Source: Planctomycetota bacterium (GTDB lineage: Bacteria; Planctomycetota; UBA1135; GCA-002686595). Taken from it: 64,000 nucleotides of DNA. Under the pieces are notes generated by a model, which worked only from the letters and a program-made list of their open reading frames with translations, was not told where the DNA came from and did not search any database. The translations under genes were made by a program, and so were the position numbers. Below, piece after piece: positions 25,501 to 32,330 of this stretch. How positions within the stretch are numbered: the stretch's first letter is position 1; each line of letters begins with the position of its first letter. The DNA lies in assembly GCA_020853575.1 (NCBI GenBank), contig JADYYP010000047.1, forward strand, positions 186,001 to 250,000. The letters are read 5' to 3'.

Positions 25501-26702
25501 GGCTTCACCTCCGCGCCGGCCTTCTCACCCGCCCGACGGAACAACCGCGCCGGCTCCGCCAGCGCGCGCGCCAGGCCCAGCGCGCCCTGCGGCGTCGCAT
25601 TCGAGCCCGCGCGCTCGCCGTACTTGGCATCGCTCGCGGCGAGCATGCTGAAGGGCGACTCGACGCCCTCGACCAACACCGAGCCCGGCTGCACGCGCAC
25701 CTTGGCGACACCGCTGACGCGCTGCTGCGTCGAAGCGAAAAAGGCCTCGAGATCGCGCTGGAACGGGTCGTGGAACAGCCCTTGGTGCAGGCGCCGCCCG
25801 TAGACGTCGCCCAGGTGGTCCTTCCAGAAGCGCTGGTCCTCGATCAGCACCAACTTCTCGAGCTCGCGGTGCGCCTCGATCAGGACCTCGGCCGCCGGCG
25901 CCTCGAAGGCGATGCGGCCCTTGATGCCCAGCACCGTGTCGCCGAGGTGGTAGCCGCGACCGACGCCGAAGGCACCGGCCTCGACGTTCAAGCGCTCGAT
26001 GAGCGTCACCGGATCGAGCGGCAGTCCGCCCAGCGACACCGGAACGCCACACTCGAAGCCGATCTGCAACGTCGCACGGCCATGGCCGTTCTTGGTCCAA
26101 TACCAGGCCTCCTCGGGCAGCGCGTCGCTCGACGTGTGCAGCTCGCCGCCGCCGATGGTCACGCCCCACAGGCCTTGGTTGACCGAGTACTTGCCGCCGG
26201 ACGCGGGCACCGGGAGCTTGTGCTCCGCGAGCCACTTGCGCTGCTCGTCGCGGCTGGGCGCGAGGTCGCGCACGGGCGCGAGCACCTTCAGATTGGGGGC
26301 GATCGTCGCCAGCGCGGCCTCGAAGCGCACTTGGTCGTGGCCCGCGGCGGTGCAGCCGTGCGCGCAGGCATCGAAGCCGCCTGCGCGCGACTCGCGCGCC
26401 AGGATCTCGGCCTGCAGCCCGCGCTCCGCACCGACCGACAGCGGGTACAGCGCACCGCGCCGCACGTTGCCGGACACCAGCCAACGGATGACACGCTGGA
26501 ACAGCTCCATGCGCGCGTCGACGAAGCGGTGCTCGACCGCGCCCAAGGCCAGCGCCCGTGCCTCGATGTCGCGGCGTTCCTGCGCGCTCCAACCGCCGCA
26601 GTCGACGGCCAGCGTGGTGACCTGGGCGCCCTCGACGCGCGTCAACCAACCGACGAGGTACGAGGTGTCGAGTCCACCGGAATAGGCAAGCAATACGCGC
26701 AC
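25497..26702 (-). CDS. argG: Argininosuccinate synthase (Bacteroidetes-like form)
   Basis: The product has 401 residues from GTG 26702, with a strong GAAGGAG Shine-Dalgarno about eight bases upstream. It joins citrulline and aspartate using ATP. The PP-loop is LLAYSGGLDTSYL, DACAHGCTAAGHDQVRF is the nucleotide/citrulline segment, and KYSVNQGLWG binds aspartate. The YPLSVGAER and VGRGYHLGDTVLGIKGR wording resembles the Bacteroidetes branch rather than the usual ArgG, matching the acyl-citrulline pathway indicated by argF'. It is the first structural gene after argR, 25 bases downstream. The good Shine-Dalgarno contrasts with argR, which has none. Confidence 0.93.
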   Translation of the reverse strand: MRVLLAYSGGLDTSYLVGWLTRVEGAQVTTLAVDCGGWSAQERRDIEARALALGAVEHRFVDARMELFQRVIRWLVSGNVRRGALYPLSVGAERGLQAEILARESRAGGFDACAHGCTAAGHDQVRFEAALATIAPNLKVLAPVRDLAPSRDEQRKWLAEHKLPVPASGGKYSVNQGLWGVTIGGGELHTSSDALPEEAWYWTKNGHGRATLQIGFECGVPVSLGGLPLDPVTLIERLNVEAGAFGVGRGYHLGDTVLGIKGRIAFEAPAAEVLIEAHRELEKLVLIEDQRFWKDHLGDVYGRRLHQGLFHDPFQRDLEAFFASTQQRVSGVAKVRVQPGSVLVEGVESPFSMLAASDAKYGERAGSNATPQGALGLARALAEPARLFRRAGEKAGAEVKP

Positions 26703-26727
26703 GGGCGATCTCCTTCGAGGAAACGGA

Positions 26728-27153
26728 TCAGAGCAGGTCCTGGACGCGGCGGCGCACGCGCTGCGAAGCGGCGTGGCTGGAGGAAGCGACGAGCACCGTG
26801 TCGTCGCCAGCGATCGTGCCCACCAAGCCATCGAGCGCTTCGGCCTCGAGCGCGCGCGCGACGGCGCTGGCGGCCCCGGGCTCGCAGCGCAGCATCACGA
26901 AGTGCGACACGGGCTTGGCCGAGCGCAGCAGCGCGCGCAGCGCCTCCAGCGGGGTGACGCGCTCCTCCTCGTGGACGCGGTACATCCCGGCTTGCTTGGC
27001 CACGTTCAGCGCGCGCAGGTCGCGCGAGAGCACCGGCTGCGAGGTGCGGTAGCCGCGCCGCTCGAGCTTCTCGATCAGCTCGTCTTGGCTGGCGATGTCG
27101 TGCTCGCGCAGGATCTCGCGGATCGCGTCGCGTCTCTCGGTCGGGTCGGCCAT
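26728..27153 (-). CDS. argR: Arginine repressor ArgR
   Basis: The product has 141 residues. The N-terminal winged helix contains ILREHDIASQDELIEKLERRGY and QPVLSRDLRALNVAK (the recognition helix region). The C-terminal arginine-binding and oligomerisation domain contains LDGLVGTIAGDDTVLV, the family signature around the GTIAGDDT loop. It is the first gene of the operon it presumably controls. No Shine-Dalgarno sequence precedes ATG 27153, and the predicted promoter puts transcription start only about six bases upstream. A candidate ARG box lies just upstream of the -35 element, so autoregulation is likely. Confidence 0.93.
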   Translation of the reverse strand: MADPTERRDAIREILREHDIASQDELIEKLERRGYRTSQPVLSRDLRALNVAKQAGMYRVHEEERVTPLEALRALLRSAKPVSHFVMLRCEPGAASAVARALEAEALDGLVGTIAGDDTVLVASSSHAASQRVRRRVQDLL

Positions 27154-27165
27154 CGAAGACGCGGA

Positions 27166-27193
27166 AGAATAAAAGCAAAGCTCCGGAGGTCAA
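27166..27193 (-). promoter_or_regulatory. Predicted sigma-70 type promoter of the argR-argGC...H operon
   Basis: Read on the minus strand, TTGACC at 27193-27188 and TATTCT at 27171-27166 are separated by 16 bases, a good match to a housekeeping promoter in unusually AT-rich sequence for this window. Transcription would start near 27159, about six bases before the argR ATG, leaving an almost leaderless message. Confidence 0.65.
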
Positions 27194-27197
27194 GTCA

Positions 27198-27211
27198 TGC
27201 ATATTTATTCG
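27198..27211. promoter_or_regulatory. Candidate ARG box (ArgR operator)
   Basis: The plus-strand sequence TGCATATTTATTCG matches the palindromic ARG-box core TGAATWWWWATTCA at 12 of 14 positions, with mismatches at the third and last bases. It sits immediately upstream of the predicted -35 element. A weaker half-site (AGAATAAAA, 27166-27174) overlaps the -10 element, about 32 bases away centre to centre. ArgR hexamers usually bind paired boxes, so the two may work together. Confidence 0.55.
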
Positions 27212-27310
27212 CGAGATTCGCCACCCGCGCGAATACTCCCAAGCGCTCTCGACGTCCGACGAGCGCGGCACGCGGCACCACGGCGGACGAGCTCGACCCC
27301 GCGCGAACCA

Positions 27311-27349
27311 AAAGACGAAGGGCGTCCCGCCGTCGGCGGAACGCCCTTC
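27311..27349 (-). terminator. Intrinsic terminator after the P-domain-like secreted protein gene
   Basis: Bases 27317-27325 (GAAGGGCGT) pair with 27341-27349 (ACGCCCTTC), and the inner CCGCC/GGCGG adds five pairs around a three-base loop with one mismatch. On the minus strand the stem is followed by GTCTTTTGG, a short T-run. It ends the transcript of the gene stopping at 27381 and insulates the arg promoter. Confidence 0.75.
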
Positions 27350-27380
27350 TTGGTCGGCGCGCAGTGCGCCACTCAGCGGC

Positions 27381-28985
27381 TCACGGGATGAACGTGATCT
27401 GCATGCCGTTGGAGGTCACGAGATTGCGGTTGCCGTTGCCGTTGTCGCGATTGAAGCCCTGCAGGTAGAGCGTGTCGCCCGCGGAGAAGGGCGCGCCCAG
27501 CGCACCCGGGTTGGCGGCCAGGAAGGCCGAGAGATCGACGACCAATTGACCGTCGCAGCCGCTGGTGCCACCGGTCGTGCTCAGCGGATTGAACAGGCGC
27601 TGGCGCGGCGCGCCGACGCACAAGAGCGACGAGGACCCGGGGAGCGGAATCGCGGCCGGGCTCAGCGAGTACAGCAGGCCGCAATTGCGGTTCGAGTCCG
27701 CGCCGAGCATGCCCACCAGGAAGCCCGAGCTGGCCGCGACGCTGGGCAGACCGCCGTAGGCCATCACCGGCGTGCAACCGTTGAGGCTCGTGCCGCTGGT
27801 GCAGTAGCCGGTCGGCGTCGGGTCGAGCGTGCCGCACAACTCCCAGCTCCCGAGGTTGCCCGTGTCCCCGCCGGCCCAGTCGTAGCAGAGCAGCGTGTAC
27901 ACGCCGCCCGGCACCACCGGAATCGCCGACAACGGGGTGTTGAACACGTTGGCGTTGCCGTTCGGCCACAGTCCGCCGCCGGTGCCGAAGTACTGGTTGT
28001 ACACGCCGACCGCCGGGTTCCCGGAGTTCGGGAAGGTGCTGCCGCCGCTCTCCACGATCTCGTAGTTGCCCAGGAAGTCGCCCGAGTTGCCGAAGCTCGA
28101 GCCGGTGAAGCCGACGCGCTGGATCAGGTTGTGAGCTGCGCCGCTGGGATCGACCAGCATGATGTGCGAGTCACCGGCCCACGAGTGGGTCAGGCCGTTG
28201 AGCTTGATCGAGGTGATCGAGGTCATGCCGCTGGGCAGGACGATCGACGACGAGAACGGAGTGCCGGTCGGCAGAACCGTGGGCCACGTGCCGCCGACGG
28301 TGTCGGGCAACACGCCGCCCGCGCCGCTGACGCACGAGGGGATCTCGGTGAAGCCGCGGATGCGGAATGCGGCGCAATAGAGCTTGTTGGGGTCGAGACC
28401 CGTGTTCTGGCTCAGCGTCGCCGCGGGCAGTTGGTACACCAGGAATCCACCCGCGGGATAGGTGCTCGAGCGCCACATGAACGGCAGCAGGTTGCTGGGC
28501 TCGATGAAGTGGATGCCGTTCTGCGCGTTGGTGAACCAGCCGATCGTCGTGCCCTGGGGCGCGACGGCGTAGATCGTCAGGTAGTAGTCACCGCCGGGCA
28601 ACGTCAGATCGACGTCGAGCGGCGCTCCGGCCACAGCGAAGGGCACGACACCGCTGGCGACCTCGTCCACCGAGGTCGGCGCGTTCTGTCCGGTGCGATT
28701 CCAGATCACCCAGGCGATCGCCGTGGGATTCGCGGCCGGCACGAAGTACTCGGCCTCGATCTGCACCACGTGGTGGTTGCCCGCGGGCAGCGTGAAGGGC
28801 TGCGCGGTCCAGCGCTGCGGTTGGGCGGCGCTGACATTGCCCGAGGTCCAACCGAGGTTGGTCAGCGCGGCATTGAAGAAGCACGGCTGATGCACGCCGG
28901 TGTCGAACAACGTCGCCTGGGCGCTGGCCACGCCGGCCAGCGCCATCAGCGCGCCAGCGAGACCGAACTGCTTGAACAAACTCAT
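27381..28985 (-). CDS. Secreted protein with a convertase P-domain-like region and the shared C-terminal module
   Basis: The product has 534 residues. ATG 28985 is chosen because AGGAGAG lies seven bases upstream and the signal peptide (ending VASA-Q) follows directly. Residues about 20-215 are beta-rich with many aromatic and glycine turns. Residues about 225-390 resemble the proprotein-convertase P-domain: IVLPSGMTSITSIKLNGLTHSWAGD is followed by HIMLVDPSGAAHNLI and YTLLCYDWAGGDTGNLGSWEL. Residues 394-534 are the shared C-terminal module, the most divergent copy (YCTSGTSLNGC, LLCVGAP, FNRDNG, ending FIP without the last Cys). A hairpin terminator follows. It is probably extracellular; function is unknown. 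Confidence 0.78.
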   Translation of the reverse strand: MSLFKQFGLAGALMALAGVASAQATLFDTGVHQPCFFNAALTNLGWTSGNVSAAQPQRWTAQPFTLPAGNHHVVQIEAEYFVPAANPTAIAWVIWNRTGQNAPTSVDEVASGVVPFAVAGAPLDVDLTLPGGDYYLTIYAVAPQGTTIGWFTNAQNGIHFIEPSNLLPFMWRSSTYPAGGFLVYQLPAATLSQNTGLDPNKLYCAAFRIRGFTEIPSCVSGAGGVLPDTVGGTWPTVLPTGTPFSSSIVLPSGMTSITSIKLNGLTHSWAGDSHIMLVDPSGAAHNLIQRVGFTGSSFGNSGDFLGNYEIVESGGSTFPNSGNPAVGVYNQYFGTGGGLWPNGNANVFNTPLSAIPVVPGGVYTLLCYDWAGGDTGNLGSWELCGTLDPTPTGYCTSGTSLNGCTPVMAYGGLPSVAASSGFLVGMLGADSNRNCGLLYSLSPAAIPLPGSSSLLCVGAPRQRLFNPLSTTGGTSGCDGQLVVDLSAFLAANPGALGAPFSAGDTLYLQGFNRDNGNGNRNLVTSNGMQITFIP

Positions 28986-29312
28986 CGCTACTCTCCTGTC
29001 CGTGGTCCGAGTCGAGCGGTGCGACTCCACGCGCGCGGCGTGCTCGGGGCGGGCTCTCCCCGCTGCGAGCGCGGACGCGCGGCGGGTCTAGAGCTCGCGG
29101 AGGGAAATCCGCAGACAAGCTCTCCGCCGGGGACAGAGCGCGGACCGTGGCCTGACGAACGCCACACGATGCTCGAACGAGCAGGCGGACGAAATGCGAA
29201 CCGTCCGAACTCTCTCCCAGCTCCATTGCACTGCGAAGCGCGCGCGAGCGCCAGGGGTTCTGTTTGCAATTTCCTTGCGAATGGGCCCCTCTCCGGCGGC
29301 GCCGGCGGCACC
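28986..29312. other. Upstream region of the P-domain-like gene, no intact gene
   Basis: About 330 bases without an acceptable coding frame. It includes the AGGAGAG ribosome binding site of the gene starting at 28985 and must contain its promoter. A locally AT-richer piece near 29260-29285 (GTTTGCAATTTCCTTGC on the plus strand) could be part of it, but no clear promoter was assigned. Confidence 0.4.
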
Positions 29313-29390
29313 TCAGGCCAAGAGCCCCTCGACCACGCGGCTGGCGACGTCGGTCAAGCGGACGTCGCGGCCGTGGCTGGGGCAGGCAGA
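29313..29390 (-). pseudogene. Remnant of a DUF1501 gene (C-terminal tail only)
   Basis: Read on the minus strand, this stretch encodes PSHGRDVRLTDVASRVVEG followed by LLA and a stop. This matches the end of the intact DUF1501 protein at 30886 ([19 protein letters not shown], then LLA). By hand I count about 11 mismatches in about 72 aligned bases, with a one-base deletion at the upstream edge, beyond which similarity fades. It is therefore a diverged scrap of a second DUF1501 copy rather than a recent duplication. Confidence 0.75.
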
Positions 29391-29510
29391 GCCGGCGCGC
29401 CGCCGGCCCACGGAAGTGAGTGTCGGGCGCGGCATCGGACCGACCGTTCGCGCTCACGCAGCCGGCGACGACCAGCCGCAGCCAAGTTCTGGGCGAGTTC
29501 CAGGTCATGA

Positions 29511-29933
29511 TGTGCGCCGCTCGCCGCGACACTCGAGCACTCGCGCGCCAAGCATCGCTTCGTCTTCACGCATCACCTGGTCGGAGGCCGCGGAACGGAG
29601 GCGCGCGGCGGCGTCGAGATCGTGTTCCACGGCCACGACCATCTGTACGTCCGGAGCGAGCTCGACGGCGTCGTCTACCAGAGCGTTCCGCAGCCGGGCA
29701 ATCCGCTGGCCGGCACGCGCAGCGCAGAGGAGTACGGCTACGGCTCGGGCACGCTGCTCGGAAGTCCCGGCAACCTGCGGGTGCGCGTCACGCCCAATGA
29801 AGCGACGGTCGAGTTCGTGCGAGCGGCGCTGATCGAGCCCGCCGCCGGCCGTCGGCGCGAGCGCGAGCCCAACGGCGCTGTCGTGCACTCCTACGCGGTC
29901 GACCCGCGTCCGATCGAGCGCGAACGCAAGTGA
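29511..29933 (+). pseudogene. Truncated metallophosphoesterase remnant
   Basis: An open stretch with no good start after an in-frame TGA encodes LEHSRAKHRFVFTHHLVGG, then FHGHDHLYVRSELDGVVYQ and EEYGYGSGTLLGSPGNLRV. These are the C-terminal motifs of calcineurin-like phosphoesterases (THH and GHDH metal ligands). The N-terminal half with the DxH and GNHD motifs is missing. The usual segment of about 25 residues between the two histidine motifs appears deleted. The stretch lies next to a DUF1501 scrap, so the locus looks like a graveyard of decayed genes. A short expressed protein from GTG 29622 is possible but unlikely. Confidence 0.72.
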
Positions 29934-30021
29934 GCCCGACTCGTCGAATGCTCCACTTTCCCCGACACCGGGCGCGCCACAGTAGGTTGCGCCTCCGCCC
30001 CATCCTCAGCGACGGCTCCGC

Positions 30022-30855
30022 ATGAACTCCAACCTCCTGCAGACGTGTGTGATTTCCGCCGCGGTCGGCTGCATCAGTGCCGCGCTGACCGCGACCTTCG
30101 TGGGCCGCGATGCGACCTCTTCCGAAGCGGCCGCCGAGCCGAGCGCGAGCGTGGGCACGCCGCCGACGGCGGAAGGCGACTCCACGCTCGCGATGCAGTT
30201 CGCCGCGCTCGAGATCGAAACGCGCGAGTTGCGCTCGCGCATCGAGGCGCTCGAGCTGCGGCCGATCGCCGATCCACGCGCGGAAATCGCGCCAGCGCCG
30301 GACGCGGCCTCGGTCGCGGGCTCGGCTGCGGCGGCCGAGCACGGCGGCGCGCTGCTGCCCAGCGCCGATCAGCTCCAGGACACGGTCGTGGAAGCGCTCG
30401 CGTCCATCCGCGCCCAGGAACAGGAGCAGGCCAGCGCCGAGCGCGCCGAGCGCGAGTCCGCGCGCTTGGAGGAGCGCCTGACCCGGTTGGCCGAGCAACT
30501 CGCGCTCGACCGCGGGCAGGTCAACGACATGCGCGCGTTGATGCTCGCCCAAGCGCAATCGCGCGACGAGCTCGAACGCTTGCGGCGCGAGGACGCCGAC
30601 CGCGAGGCCTACCGCGCCGCCCGCGACCAGGCGCGCGCCCGCGAGCAAGCCGAGCTCGCTCGCATCCTGACCGCGGAACAGCTCAAGCAGTATGAAGCGC
30701 GCGACGACCGGCGCGACGGCGGCGATCGCCGCAACACGTCCGGCGGCGGTACGTCCGGCGGCGGTACGTCCGGCGGCGGTACATCCGGCGGCGGTACATC
30801 CGGCGGCGGCGCAACCGGCGGAGGGGGCCGCACCCGCCGCGGACGCGGCAACTGA
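30022..30855 (+). CDS. Membrane-anchored coiled-coil protein with a C-terminal TSGGG repeat
   Basis: The product has 277 residues. A hydrophobic segment at about residues 5-28 (TCVISAAVGCISAALTATFV) anchors it. An Ala/Glu-rich linker follows, then a long helix-forming region (about 120-230) with dense Glu/Arg heptads (ERAERESARLEERLTRLAEQ). This ends in LTAEQLKQYEA, similar to the LTxxQ motif of periplasmic Spy/CpxP-like proteins. The last 40 residues are five TSGGG units, one ATGGG and an arginine-rich tail (RTRRGRGN). Function is unknown; a periplasmic scaffold or cell-wall contact protein is possible. Confidence 0.72.
   Translation: MNSNLLQTCVISAAVGCISAALTATFVGRDATSSEAAAEPSASVGTPPTAEGDSTLAMQFAALEIETRELRSRIEALELRPIADPRAEIAPAPDAASVAGSAAAAEHGGALLPSADQLQDTVVEALASIRAQEQEQASAERAERESARLEERLTRLAEQLALDRGQVNDMRALMLAQAQSRDELERLRREDADREAYRAARDQARAREQAELARILTAEQLKQYEARDDRRDGGDRRNTSGGGTSGGGTSGGGTSGGGTSGGGATGGGGRTRRGRGN
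30736..30825 (+). repeat. Six tandem 15-bp units encoding TSGGG
   Basis: Units of ACGTCCGGCGGCGGT run head to tail in frame within the preceding gene. Units 1-3 are identical, 4 and 5 change ACG to ACA, and unit 6 is more diverged (GCAACCGGCGGAGGG). The period is a multiple of three, so copy-number change would alter only the length of the glycine-rich tail. Confidence 0.9.
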
Positions 30856-30885
30856 TGTTGGTCGGCCCGCCGCGCTGACCGCCGC

Positions 30886-32328
30886 TCAGGCGAGCAGCCC
30901 CTCGACCACGTGGCCGGCGACGTCGGTGAGACGGAAGTCGCGGCCTTGGCTGGGGTAGGTCAGACGCTCGTGGTCGAAACCGAGCAAGCGCAAGAGCGTC
31001 GCATGCAGGTCGTGCACCTCGACCGGGTTCTCGGTGACGAAGTAGCCGAGCTCGTCGGTCGCTCCGTAGGTGATGCCGGGCTTGATGCCGCCGCCCGCAA
31101 GCCACAGCGAGAAGCAGTGCGGGTGATGATCGCGGCCGAGGTACTTCGAACCGTTGCGCTCCTCGTTCATCGGCGTGCGCCCGAACTCGCCACCCCAGAT
31201 CACCAACGTGTCGTCGAGCAGGCCGCGCGCGGCCAGATCCTCGACCAGCGCGGCGCTCGGGGCGTCGGTCTCGCGGCAGCGCGCCGGCAGCGAATGCAGT
31301 AGGTCGTCGTTCTCGCCCGTGCCGTGGCTGTCCCAGCCCCAGTGGTAGAGCTGCACGAAGCGCACGCCGCGCTCGAGCATGCGCCGCGCGAGCAAGCAGT
31401 TGTTGGCGAAGCTGTGGACACCCGGCTCCGCTCCGTAGCGCGCGCGCACCGCCTCGGGCTCGGCGGCGAGGTCGAGCAGCTCGGGCACGCTGGCCTGCAT
31501 GCGGAAGGCCAGCTCGTACTGCGCGACACGCGTCGCGATCTCCGGGTCGCCGCACACGTCGCGCTTCTCGCGCTGCAGTTCGCGCAGGGCGTCGAGCTCG
31601 CGCCGCCGCAGCTCGCGCGCGACGCCCGCGGGATTGTCGAGGAACGGGACGCCGCTCGCGCCGGGTCGGAATCGCACTCCTTGATGCTCGCCGGGCAAGA
31701 AACCCGAGCCCCACAGCGACGCGCCGCCATCGGGCTGGAACTGCCCCGAGGTCAACACGATGAACGCCGGCAGGTCCTCGTTGATGCGGCCCAGACCGTA
31801 GCTGATCCAGCTGCCGAAGCTCGGACGCCCGACGCGCGCGTGACCGGTGTGCATGAAGATCTGCGCCGGTGCGTGGTTGAACTCACGCGTGCGCATCGAG
31901 CGCACCAGCGCGACCTTGTCGACGATGCGCGCGAAGTTCGGCAAGAGCTCGCTGAGGTGCGCGCCGCATTGTCCGTGGCGAGCGAACGTGAAGGGGCTGC
32001 CCAAGGCGCGCGGGACGCCCTTGATGAACGCGAAGCGCTCGCCCTTGATCAAGCTCTCCGGCACGGGTTCGCCGTGCAACTCGCGCAGCTTGGGCTTGTC
32101 GTCGAACAGGTCGAGGTTCGACGGCGCGCCGGCCATGTGCAGGTAGACGACGCGCTTGGCGCGCGGAGCAAAGGCCCGCGCTGCGTCGAGCACGGCGCCC
32201 TGTTCCGGCGCGGCCAGCGCGCGCTCGGCGAACAGCGAGTTGAGCGCCAGCGAACCGAGCGACAGCGAGGCCCCGCCCAGGAAGTGGCGGCGGGAGAGCT
32301 CGAGACGGTATTGCTCGCGGGCGTCCAT
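30886..32328 (-). CDS. DUF1501-family secreted protein with Tat signal
   Basis: The product has 480 residues. ATG 32328 is used because the twin-arginine signal ([19 protein letters not shown]) follows closely. The fold is of the alkaline-phosphatase/sulfatase type: [22 protein letters not shown] at the start, [23 protein letters not shown], then [14 protein letters not shown] and [17 protein letters not shown]. These are typical of DUF1501 proteins, which are numerous in Planctomycetes and always paired with a PSCyt/DUF1549-DUF1553 partner. That partner ends two bases upstream, so the two are one operon. The biochemical role of the pair is not established. A decayed tail of a paralogue lies at 29313-29390. 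Confidence 0.9.
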   Translation of the reverse strand: MDAREQYRLELSRRHFLGGASLSLGSLALNSLFAERALAAPEQGAVLDAARAFAPRAKRVVYLHMAGAPSNLDLFDDKPKLRELHGEPVPESLIKGERFAFIKGVPRALGSPFTFARHGQCGAHLSELLPNFARIVDKVALVRSMRTREFNHAPAQIFMHTGHARVGRPSFGSWISYGLGRINEDLPAFIVLTSGQFQPDGGASLWGSGFLPGEHQGVRFRPGASGVPFLDNPAGVARELRRRELDALRELQREKRDVCGDPEIATRVAQYELAFRMQASVPELLDLAAEPEAVRARYGAEPGVHSFANNCLLARRMLERGVRFVQLYHWGWDSHGTGENDDLLHSLPARCRETDAPSAALVEDLAARGLLDDTLVIWGGEFGRTPMNEERNGSKYLGRDHHPHCFSLWLAGGGIKPGITYGATDELGYFVTENPVEVHDLHATLLRLLGFDHERLTYPSQGRDFRLTDVAGHVVEGLLA

Positions 32329-32330
32329 GG

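Noticed and set aside
30736..30825. Tandem repeat considered as a CRISPR array
   Set aside because: Units are contiguous with no spacers, are in frame within a gene, and no cas genes are present.
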